Source of the DNA: Streptomyces cellostaticus
Lineage (GTDB): Bacteria; Actinomycetota; Actinomycetes; Streptomycetales; Streptomycetaceae
Length of the DNA: 64,000 nucleotides
Direction: 5' to 3'
Assembly (NCBI RefSeq): GCF_001513965.1
Contig: NZ_KQ948018.1
Span: 62,001-126,000, forward strand
Shown here: in pieces, positions 34,206 through 40,982 of the stretch
Layout of the letters: every line of letters begins with the position of its first letter
Numbering within the stretch: the stretch's first letter is position 1
Translations under genes and position numbers: made by a program
The notes under the pieces: generated by a model
Databases searched by the model: none
What the model was told of the DNA's origin: nothing
The model's input: the letters and a program-made list of their open reading frames with translations, nothing else

Positions 34206-34237
34206 AGAAAAGGGGGCCCCTGATTTCGGGCCCCCTT
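34206..34237 (-). terminator. intrinsic terminator after the oxygenase gene
   Basis: On the minus strand a perfect 10-bp stem (arms 34228-34237 and 34210-34219, core GGGCCCCC/GGGGGCCC) is followed by TTTTCTG. It lies 88 bases after the oxygenase stop and 15 bases before the condensation-protein start, so it separates the two genes or attenuates the second. Confidence 0.75.
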
Positions 34238-34324
34238 CCAAGGGCAATCCCGTGGGACGCGGTCGGGACATGCCCGCCCGGGGCAATTCAACGGAACGGG
34301 TGGCGCGACGAACGCGGAGTTGAT

Positions 34325-35290
34325 TTAACCGACGGTGATCGAATCGAGCTTCTCGCGCAGGTAGACGTGCGAGTCGACCGGCGGGTACGCCACCCGGCCC
34401 ACCGGCGCCGGCACGGACTCCACCAGCGTGCCCGGGGTGCACTCGCCGAAGTAGACGAGGGACATCAGCTCCTCGGCGGGCGCGTCGGAGGGCGGCGGCA
34501 GCACCCGGTGCCGCCCCGACCGCCACCGGTCGCCCGTCCAACGGGCCATCAGATCACCGATGTTGACGGTGAAGGCGGCCGGGTCGCAGGGCGCGTCCTC
34601 CCAGCCGCCCTCATCCGTGTACACCTGCAGGCCGCCCTTTCCGGCCTGCCGGTCGAGGATGGTGACGGTCCCGAAGTCGGTGTGCGGGCCGATCCGGAAC
34701 TGCCCGGGCTCGGGCTCGCCGACGAGCTCCGTCCCCGGATACCAGTTGATGTTGAAGCCGTACGTCGGGTGGTCCATGTGCCGGGAGAAGAAGTCGGGTT
34801 CCAGCCCGAGGGCGTACCCCAGCAGCGTCAGCAGCTCCTTCTCCAGACCGGCCATCTGCGCGAGGTACTCCTCGCACAGCGACCGCAGTCCGGGGACCTC
34901 CGCCGGCCACACGTTCGGCGCGTACCACTCGGCGTTGACGACCGGATCCTCGAAGGGCTCGTGCGTGGCGAAGGTCAGCGACTCCTTCAGGTCGGGCGGC
35001 GTCTCGGTCCCCTCCGCATACGCGTTGGCCTCGGCCCCCGGACCCAGCCAGCCGCGCCCGCCGACCTTGGCCTCGTAGCGCCGCTTGACCTCTTCCGGCA
35101 GCAGGAAGAAGTCCCGGGCGGCCGCACGGATCCGCGCGCGCAGGCCGGGGGCGGTGCCGTGCCCGGTGACGAGCAGGAAGCCGGCGGCCTGGAGGGCCTG
35201 GTCGACGGTGCGGGCGAGGGCGGTGCGGGCCTCGGTGCCGCCCTCCAGCCAAGGCCGCAGATCGACGGTCGGAATGCTCGTACTACTCAC
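34325..35290 (-). CDS. 2-oxoglutarate/Fe(II)-dependent oxygenase, isopenicillin-N-synthase-like
   Basis: 321 residues. The N-terminal DIOX_N part starts IPTVDLRPWL and includes GFLLVTGHG. The iron site H-x-D is GPHTDFGTVTIL near residue 196 and the distal His is WRSGRHRVL near 254. The 2-oxoglutarate-binding R-x-S is not obvious after it (ELMSLVYF), so cosubstrate use deserves care. GTG start overlaps the stop of the cytosine-deaminase-like gene. The pairing suggests modification of a nucleobase or related molecule. Confidence 0.85.
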   Translation of the reverse strand: MSSTSIPTVDLRPWLEGGTEARTALARTVDQALQAAGFLLVTGHGTAPGLRARIRAAARDFFLLPEEVKRRYEAKVGGRGWLGPGAEANAYAEGTETPPDLKESLTFATHEPFEDPVVNAEWYAPNVWPAEVPGLRSLCEEYLAQMAGLEKELLTLLGYALGLEPDFFSRHMDHPTYGFNINWYPGTELVGEPEPGQFRIGPHTDFGTVTILDRQAGKGGLQVYTDEGGWEDAPCDPAAFTVNIGDLMARWTGDRWRSGRHRVLPPPSDAPAEELMSLVYFGECTPGTLVESVPAPVGRVAYPPVDSHVYLREKLDSITVG

Positions 35291-35732
35291 CGATGTCCTC
35301 GTTCCACAGAGCCGGGTTGTCGTGGATGAAGGTGCGCATCAGGTCGACGCACTCGGGATCGTCCAGGAGCACGATCTCCACGCCGTGCTCGGCGAGCCAG
35401 TCCTGCCCGCCGTAGAAGGTGGTCGCCTCGCCGATCACCACCCGTGAGATCCCGAACTGACGGACCAGGCCGCTGCAGTACCAGCAGGGCGAGAGGGTGG
35501 TCACCATGGTCGTGCCGCGATAGGTGCGCTGCCGTCCCGCCGCGCGGAACGCGGCGGTCTCCGCGTGCATGGAGGGGTCGCCGTCCTGGACGCGGCGGTT
35601 GCGGCCGCGGCCCAGCAGGGTGCCGTCGGCGCCGTACAGGGCGGCGCCGATCGGGATGCCGCCCTCGGCGAGCCCGGTGCGGGCCTCGGCGACGGCGGTG
35701 GCGAGCCGGGCCCTGGCCTGGTCCTGGTCCAT
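35283..35732 (-). CDS. cytosine deaminase-like nucleobase deaminase (yeast Fcy1 type)
   Basis: 149 residues. The zinc site is intact: SMHAETAAF (His and catalytic Glu) and LSPCWYCSG (two Cys). The C-terminal ending NEDIGE closely resembles the C-terminus of yeast cytosine deaminase, which caps the active site, and the spacing IPIGAALYG to zinc site also agrees. Likely reaction: cytosine to uracil plus ammonia, or a related pyrimidine. ATG at 35732 follows GGAG; an upstream GTG at 35750 is possible. First gene of a two-gene operon with the oxygenase. Confidence 0.85.
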   Translation of the reverse strand: MDQDQARARLATAVAEARTGLAEGGIPIGAALYGADGTLLGRGRNRRVQDGDPSMHAETAAFRAAGRQRTYRGTTMVTTLSPCWYCSGLVRQFGISRVVIGEATTFYGGQDWLAEHGVEIVLLDDPECVDLMRTFIHDNPALWNEDIGE

Positions 35733-35795
35733 GCGTTCACTCTCCAGCACCGGGGATACCGCGGCAACGTCGCGAAGGAGTGACGCCCGGCGACG

Positions 35796-35966
35796 TCACG
35801 CCTCCTCGGCCTCCTGTACCTCCTGAGCCTTGGCCCGGCGGCGCCTGAGGTGCCTGCACAGGGCCGCCGAGCCGGCCATGACGGCGGCGGTGGCGAGCTG
35901 GGCGGGCAGCTCTGTGAGCATTCCGTGTGCGACGACGGTCAGCACGTGGTTGAGTTGATCGGGCAT
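35796..35966 (-). CDS. small conserved-looking protein, 56 residues
   Basis: ATG at 35966 is preceded by GAGGAG six bases upstream. Product starts MPDQLNHVLTVVAHGM, has an Ala-rich helix (AQLATAAVMAGSAAL) that could insert in a membrane, then a basic patch (RHLRRRRAKAQ) and an acidic tail. It lies divergent from the coiled-coil protein at 36157. Good codon bias and ribosome site support a real gene; function unknown. Confidence 0.6.
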   Translation of the reverse strand: MPDQLNHVLTVVAHGMLTELPAQLATAAVMAGSAALCRHLRRRRAKAQEVQEAEEA

Positions 35967-36156
35967 GGGGGCTCCTCGGGAAGCGGTCCGTCGCCGTGTG
36001 AACCCTCGGGAGCGCCACGGCGGATGGGTGATGCCGTCAGCGTGCTGACACGGCCGGCAGTGACTCCACTAGTCCAGGCCTCCCTGCGTACAAGTTCGGA
36101 CAAGTCCCGGGCCGCCCACGTGTGCGGGGGCGACCGGGAGTGCAGGAGGGGGCCTG

Positions 36157-38103
36157 GTGGCGGGCAACGGACGCCGGACTCGCCCGTGGGCGCGGTTGCG
36201 CGGGCCCACCGAGGAGGCCAACCGCCTCGCGCAGACGCTCCGGGGCTGGCTGGACGAAGCGGGCCTGCGCCTGGACGACCTGGTGCGGGAACTGAAGCCC
36301 GAGCACTTCGAGAGCCAGACCGTGCCGAGCAGGAGCACGGTGGCGGACCGGCTGGCCGGGGTGAATCTGCGCTGGGACTTCGTCGAGGCGGTCGCCGATG
36401 TCTGCTCGCCCAGCACGGCGGCGCGCGAGCGGTTACGGGAACAGGCGCGGCCGCTGCACGACGCCTCCGTGCGTGCCCTGCGGTCCGGCGACCGGACCCC
36501 GCGCTCCCCCGCCCCGGCCGTCGGCCCCCGGCGGGATCCGGCCCCTCCGGTCACGGGCCCCGGCGCCCCCGATCCGGCCCATGAACTCGTCGTCGTCCAG
36601 CGGTACTCGCTGGAACTCTCGGATCAGCTCCTGCGGGCCCAGCAGCGCTCGGCGGAACTGGAGAAGGCGCGCAACGACGCCCACCACATGGTGATGATCC
36701 TGCTGACGCTCGTCGACAAACTCCACCGCGACATCGCGACGCTGACCGCGGAACGGAACCGCGGTGCCGCCCGTGCTCCCGCTCCCGAAGCCTTCGCCGA
36801 GGTCCAGGAACGGCTGCACCACAGTGAGGCCCAGCGCACCCAGGCCGAATCCGAACTGACCCGTGCCCGGGCCGAACGGGAGAAGGCCGACCGGCTGGCC
36901 GAGCAGTCGGCCGAACAGGTACGCAGACTCACCGCGGAACTCGCGCGGCTGCGGCGCGAGCAGGACACCGCGCACCCCGGGAGCGATGCCGTACCGCAGG
37001 ACCCCGATCCCGCGCCGGTGCTGCCGACGCACCAGATCGCCCCCGACGACATCGACATCGCGCTGATCAAGGCGGCGCACATCCTGGACTCGGGAGCCGA
37101 GCGGCTCGACCAACTCGCCGAGGAACTCCGGGAGGAGCCCGACGGACTCCCGGACAACCTCACGGGCCGTACTCCGGACAACACCTCCGACCCTGCCGAG
37201 GGGACCCCGGCGACCAGCGGCGGGGCTGCGGACAAGGCTCCGGACAACCGGCCGGACAACCAGCCCGGCGACCAGGCGGACAACCGGCCGGACGACGTGG
37301 ACGTCGATCTGCTCCTCAGGTGGCTCCTCACCTTGCGGGACCCCGCGCTGGAACATGTCTTCCCTCATCTGGTCACCGTGGGCCGGGACTGGCCGACGGA
37401 ACAGCTCGTCCTCGCGGTGCGGAGGCTGCGCGCGTCGAAGGCGCCGAACCTGGCCGATGCCCTGCTCGTCGCGATCGGCTCGGCACGGCCCGCACCGGGT
37501 CTCGTCGCCGTGCTCGGTGTCCTGTTCGCGGCGGACGCCGACGTGGTGGTGATGGGCATGGCGGTCGAACGGCCCGCCCGGCACTTCCAGCAGGCCCTCG
37601 GCCACCTGCGCAGAGCCGGTCTCGACGGGCTCGCCGGCCAGGCGTTGATCACTGCCGGTCACCAGCGTTCGGCGAAGGGCCTTCCGCTCTTCCTGTCCTG
37701 CCTGGACCATGAGCGGTTCGCGGACAGGGTGCTCGTGCTGAACGGGGTGCGCGCCCGGAGCGCGCACCGAGTCGCGCAGATCGTCCAGCGGCTGCGGGAC
37801 GTCGGGATGGGCCAGGACGCCGACCTGCTGATGGTCGCCTCCCTGGCGAACCCCGGCGTCACCCTCACGCCACAGGACTCCCTGCCGTGGGGACCGAAGG
37901 CCTGGTTCGGCAAGCCACCGGTCAGGCGACCGGCCGGGCCACTGACCAGACCGCCTCGCAGCCCGGTGCGACCCCCCGAGCCGCCCAGCACCACCCTGAC
38001 CACCCGTATCCGCATCAACATTCCCGGGAGCCGTCCCATCCCGCCGATCGTGGTCCGCGAGCCCCCCGGCACCGCACCGGAGCCGCCCTCCACCACCGGG
38101 TGA
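36157..38103 (+). CDS. large HTH-like/coiled-coil protein of unknown function
   Basis: 648 residues. Residues about 15-90 form the same kind of helical DNA-binding-like region seen at the N-terminus of Streptomyces NTPases (LDDLVRELKPEHFESQTVPS then STVADRLAG). A coiled coil covers about 150-275 (RTQAESELTRARAEREKADRL). A Asp/Pro-rich repeat with PDNxPxN-like units lies at about 325-380, then an alpha-helical domain (about 385-570) and a Pro-rich tail. No NTPase motif. GTG start follows GGAGGGGG. Possibly a scaffold or regulator. Confidence 0.7.
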   Translation: MAGNGRRTRPWARLRGPTEEANRLAQTLRGWLDEAGLRLDDLVRELKPEHFESQTVPSRSTVADRLAGVNLRWDFVEAVADVCSPSTAARERLREQARPLHDASVRALRSGDRTPRSPAPAVGPRRDPAPPVTGPGAPDPAHELVVVQRYSLELSDQLLRAQQRSAELEKARNDAHHMVMILLTLVDKLHRDIATLTAERNRGAARAPAPEAFAEVQERLHHSEAQRTQAESELTRARAEREKADRLAEQSAEQVRRLTAELARLRREQDTAHPGSDAVPQDPDPAPVLPTHQIAPDDIDIALIKAAHILDSGAERLDQLAEELREEPDGLPDNLTGRTPDNTSDPAEGTPATSGGAADKAPDNRPDNQPGDQADNRPDDVDVDLLLRWLLTLRDPALEHVFPHLVTVGRDWPTEQLVLAVRRLRASKAPNLADALLVAIGSARPAPGLVAVLGVLFAADADVVVMGMAVERPARHFQQALGHLRRAGLDGLAGQALITAGHQRSAKGLPLFLSCLDHERFADRVLVLNGVRARSAHRVAQIVQRLRDVGMGQDADLLMVASLANPGVTLTPQDSLPWGPKAWFGKPPVRRPAGPLTRPPRSPVRPPEPPSTTLTTRIRINIPGSRPIPPIVVREPPGTAPEPPSTTG

Positions 38104-38167
38104 GCGAGGGACGCGGTGACCGTCTCTGTACCCTGGCCCGATCACATCGCGCGGGAGGGAAACGCCC

Positions 38168-38935
38168 ATGGTCGCTGCCCCGGTTCTGGAGGAGCTGCGG
38201 GAGGTCTGCCAGCCGTACGCCAAGCTGGCGAGCCGCAACGGGGAGCACTGGGCGGGGCGGCTGTACATGCGCAGGATCTCCCTGCGCCTCACCCGTCAGC
38301 TGGTGCGTACGCCGGTCACGCCGGACCAGCTGACCTGGACCATGGTCGGGTGCGGGATCGCCTCCGGCGCGGCGCTGCTGGTCCCCGGGCTCACGGGTGC
38401 CGTGTCGGCCGTCGTCCTCATGCAGTTGTTCCTGCTCTTCGACTGCGTGGACGGCGAAGTCGCCCGCTGGAAGGGGCAGAACAGCGCGACGGGCATCTAC
38501 GTGGACCGGCTCGGGGCGTATCTGGCGGACGCGGCGCTGATGGTGGGGATCGGGTTCCGGGCGGCGGAGAACGGCCTCGGCGGCTGGCTCTCCCTCGGTA
38601 TCGCCACCGCGCTCGGGGTCGTCCTGCTGAAGGCCTCGACCGACCTGGTGGACGTGGCCCGGGCCCGGCGCGGGCTCGGGGTGGCCGACGACGAGTCGAC
38701 CCGGCCGCGGTCGCAGGGCGTGGCCACGGTGCGGCGGCTGGCGGCAGCCTTCAGGATCCACCGGGTGACCAACGGCATCGAGGCGTCCCTGGTGCTGCTC
38801 GCGGCGGCCGTCGGGGACACGGTCACCGGCGGGGTGGACGTCACGCGCTGGGCGCTGATCGCACTGGCCGCGATCACCTGGCTGATGGTCCCGGCCCACC
38901 TGCTGTCGATCCTGGCGTCGTCGCGACTGCGCTAG
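38168..38935 (+). CDS. CDP-alcohol phosphatidyltransferase family membrane enzyme
   Basis: 255 residues with about six membrane helices. The catalytic signature D-x-x-D-G-x-x-A-R-x8-G-x3-D-x3-D is present: DCVDGEVARWKGQNS then TGIYVDRLGAYLAD. These enzymes transfer a phospho-alcohol from a CDP-linked donor to an alcohol acceptor in phospholipid synthesis. The product (inositol, glycerol or other) cannot be assigned. ATG at 38168, 64 bases after the previous gene. Confidence 0.88.
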   Translation: MVAAPVLEELREVCQPYAKLASRNGEHWAGRLYMRRISLRLTRQLVRTPVTPDQLTWTMVGCGIASGAALLVPGLTGAVSAVVLMQLFLLFDCVDGEVARWKGQNSATGIYVDRLGAYLADAALMVGIGFRAAENGLGGWLSLGIATALGVVLLKASTDLVDVARARRGLGVADDESTRPRSQGVATVRRLAAAFRIHRVTNGIEASLVLLAAAVGDTVTGGVDVTRWALIALAAITWLMVPAHLLSILASSRLR

Positions 38936-39033
38936 CCGAAACGGCATTGCAGGGGTGATCACGCGGGGGTAGCGTGACGCCGACCCAGATGCTCAATTCG
39001 GCATGTTGAGACCACTGTTCACGGGGGAACTCC

Positions 39034-39480
39034 ATGAAGAAGCGCATGACAGGCAAGCTCGCCGCCGTGGCGGTCATCGCCCCGGTGCTGGCCCTTGCGG
39101 GTACGGGGCAGGCATTCGCCGCCAGCCGTACCGTCACCTGGCAGAACTACAGCAACGCCAAGTACCTGGCGTACTTCAACGGCAAGGTCCGTACGACTTC
39201 TGCCTCCGGGCCGAGCATGAAGTGGGACGAGAGCAAGCAGTCCGACGGCACCTTCACCATGAAGCACCACCTCACCGGGAAGTGCCTCGACAGCAACGGC
39301 AACGGTGCCGTTTACGTGGGTTCGTGCAACGGTGGCAACTACCAGAGGTGGTACGAGATCAACACCTCCTCGGGCTGGCGGCTGAAGAACAAGGCCACCG
39401 GGCGCACCCTCCAGCTGGCGGTCAGCGGGGCCGTCAACACCGCTTCCGACTCGGGCACCGCGCGTCAGCGCTGGAAGTGA
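39034..39480 (+). CDS. secreted ricin-type beta-trefoil lectin
   Basis: 148 residues. Signal peptide MKKRMTGKLAAVAVIAPVLA with cleavage after QAFAA-like, then one beta-trefoil domain with repeats GKCLDSNGNGAVYVGSC and NYQRW (Q-x-W). Three subdomains are only partly conserved. Likely binds carbohydrate outside the cell; no catalytic domain. ATG preceded by GGGGGAA. A very strong terminator follows. Confidence 0.85.
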   Translation: MKKRMTGKLAAVAVIAPVLALAGTGQAFAASRTVTWQNYSNAKYLAYFNGKVRTTSASGPSMKWDESKQSDGTFTMKHHLTGKCLDSNGNGAVYVGSCNGGNYQRWYEINTSSGWRLKNKATGRTLQLAVSGAVNTASDSGTARQRWK

Positions 39481-39490
39481 TCCATCGGGC

Positions 39491-39543
39491 AGGCCGGGCC
39501 GGTACTGCATCCGTTCGAGACGGATGCAGTACCGGCCCGGCCT
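39491..39543. terminator. perfect 24-bp hairpin, bidirectional terminator
   Basis: Bases 39491-39514 and 39520-39543 are perfect reverse complements over 24 bp with a five-base loop. It sits between the convergent lectin gene (stop 39480) and TetR gene (stop 39559), with TTGT after the right arm. Confidence 0.85.
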
Positions 39544-39558
39544 TGTCATGTGCGGCAG

Positions 39559-40161
39559 CTACTTCGGATCTGCGCCGACCGACCGCCAGATCCGGTCCGG
39601 CAGGATCAGTGCCGCCTCGTCGAGGTCGACGTCGTTGATGCCGGACAGCCAGCGGCGGGCGACCCCGACGACCGGACCGAGGATCAGGGACTCGATCAGC
39701 GGCATCGGCAGCGGCGCCAGTTCGCCGGAGTCGACGTACGCCTGGGCCCACTGTGCGAGGGGCGACAGGCGGGCCTCCTGGGCGTCGCGCAGCTGCTTGC
39801 CGTCGGCCATGCCCTGGCGGTCGGCGTAGGCGGAGTGCAGGAGCCGGGCGGCGTCCCGGTGTTCCTGGACGAAGGCCAGGTAGGCGCCGACCAGGGCCCG
39901 GATGCCGGTGTGGGCGGTCCGGGTGCCCTGCACGGCCGTCACCAGCTCGCCCAGCAGCCGCTCCAGCCAGCGCATCAGCAGCGCGTTCATCAGGCCGTCG
40001 ATGCTGCCGAAGTGGTGGTAGAGGCTGCCCAGGCTCACCCCGCTCGCCTTCGTGACGGCGCTGACCGTCAGCCCCTGGTCGCCCGTCTGCGCGTACACGC
40101 GCAGCGCGGCGTCCAGGAGGTGCTCGACGGTGGCTTCGCCCCGCTGTTGTTTGCGACTCAT
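39559..40161 (-). CDS. TetR-family transcriptional regulator
   Basis: 200 residues. N-terminal HTH: ATVEHLLDAALRVYAQTG, LTVSAVTKASGVSLGSLYHHF. The ligand domain is helical and unassigned. It is divergent from the gene at 40247 with a near-palindrome at 40174-40194 in between, so it probably represses itself and that gene. Confidence 0.9.
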   Translation of the reverse strand: MSRKQQRGEATVEHLLDAALRVYAQTGDQGLTVSAVTKASGVSLGSLYHHFGSIDGLMNALLMRWLERLLGELVTAVQGTRTAHTGIRALVGAYLAFVQEHRDAARLLHSAYADRQGMADGKQLRDAQEARLSPLAQWAQAYVDSGELAPLPMPLIESLILGPVVGVARRWLSGINDVDLDEAALILPDRIWRSVGADPK

Positions 40162-40173
40162 TCTGGAATACTT

Positions 40174-40194
40174 TTCTAGAAAGATCTTTTAGAA
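40174..40194. promoter_or_regulatory. candidate TetR operator
   Basis: AT-rich near-palindrome: TTCTAGAAA and TTTTAGAA flank a central GATC. It starts 13 bases upstream of the TetR ATG. Its AT-richness stands out against the GC-rich background; a promoter -10 element may overlap. Confidence 0.45.
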
Positions 40195-40246
40195 CAGTGG
40201 TCTGCTGCACCACACTGGTGCACATCCTCACACCAAGGAGCCGCCG

Positions 40247-40966
40247 GTGTCGTCGTCCGAGTCGTCCGAGATCCCCATCTCCCTCACTGCGCAGCAGGCG
40301 GCCTCCGGGACGGTCCTGCGGCTGCCGCCGGAGACGGGGGTGCCACCGGTCCGCATCCCGCCCGTCCGCGACGGCGATCTCGTACGGCTGCGGGCGGGCG
40401 AGCGCGAGCTGCTGTTAAGGATCCGCGTCACCGCGCCGGGCACGACCGCTCCGGCCCAGGGCGGCACGAAGGGAGGAGTCGCCTGCCTGGGCGTGCTCGG
40501 CGCCGTCGCCGTGATCGTGCTCCTGCTGGTCCTGGTCAACAGGGGCGGAGGGGGCGACAGTTCGTCCGACGACTCCGCCGACGGCTCCTCGTACTCCCCC
40601 TCCGCACCCGCCACCACCTACGACCCGTACACACGGGACCCGGCCACCGGTGCCCCGTACGAGAGCAGTGACCCCTACGGCGGCGCCACCGAGGAGCCGA
40701 GCCCGTTCACGTCCGGCACCTGCCTGAACGGAACCCTGCCCAACTCCACGACCGCCCAGGAGGTCAGCGGCGTCGAGGAGGTGTCCTGCTCGGCGTCCGA
40801 CGCGCACTACAAGGTGATCGAGACCATCCCGTTCAGCTCGGACATGAGCCGCTGCAACAGCAACCCCCGTACGCAGTACGCCTTTTCGTACCGCTATACG
40901 CTCAACGGGGCGGCCGTGAACGAGTACGTGTACTGCCTGGTGGGCCTCGGCTCGTACGCGCGCTGA
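40247..40966 (+). CDS. membrane-anchored protein with DnaJ-C-like N-terminus and extracellular Cys domain
   Basis: 239 residues from GTG at 40247 after AAGGAG. The N-terminal 65 residues (TVLRLPPETG, RDGDLVRLRA, ERELLLRIRV) resemble a DnaJ C-terminal beta domain repeat. One membrane helix follows at about 78-96 (LGVLGAVAVIVLLLVLV), a Ser/Tyr/Pro linker, and an extracellular domain with four Cys (TCLNGTLPNS, VSCSASD, RCNSN, YCLVG). It immediately precedes the receptor kinase and may be its partner or target; function unknown. Confidence 0.7.
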   Translation: MSSSESSEIPISLTAQQAASGTVLRLPPETGVPPVRIPPVRDGDLVRLRAGERELLLRIRVTAPGTTAPAQGGTKGGVACLGVLGAVAVIVLLLVLVNRGGGGDSSSDDSADGSSYSPSAPATTYDPYTRDPATGAPYESSDPYGGATEEPSPFTSGTCLNGTLPNSTTAQEVSGVEEVSCSASDAHYKVIETIPFSSDMSRCNSNPRTQYAFSYRYTLNGAAVNEYVYCLVGLGSYAR

Positions 40967-40982
40967 CAACAGGGGGAGAGAG

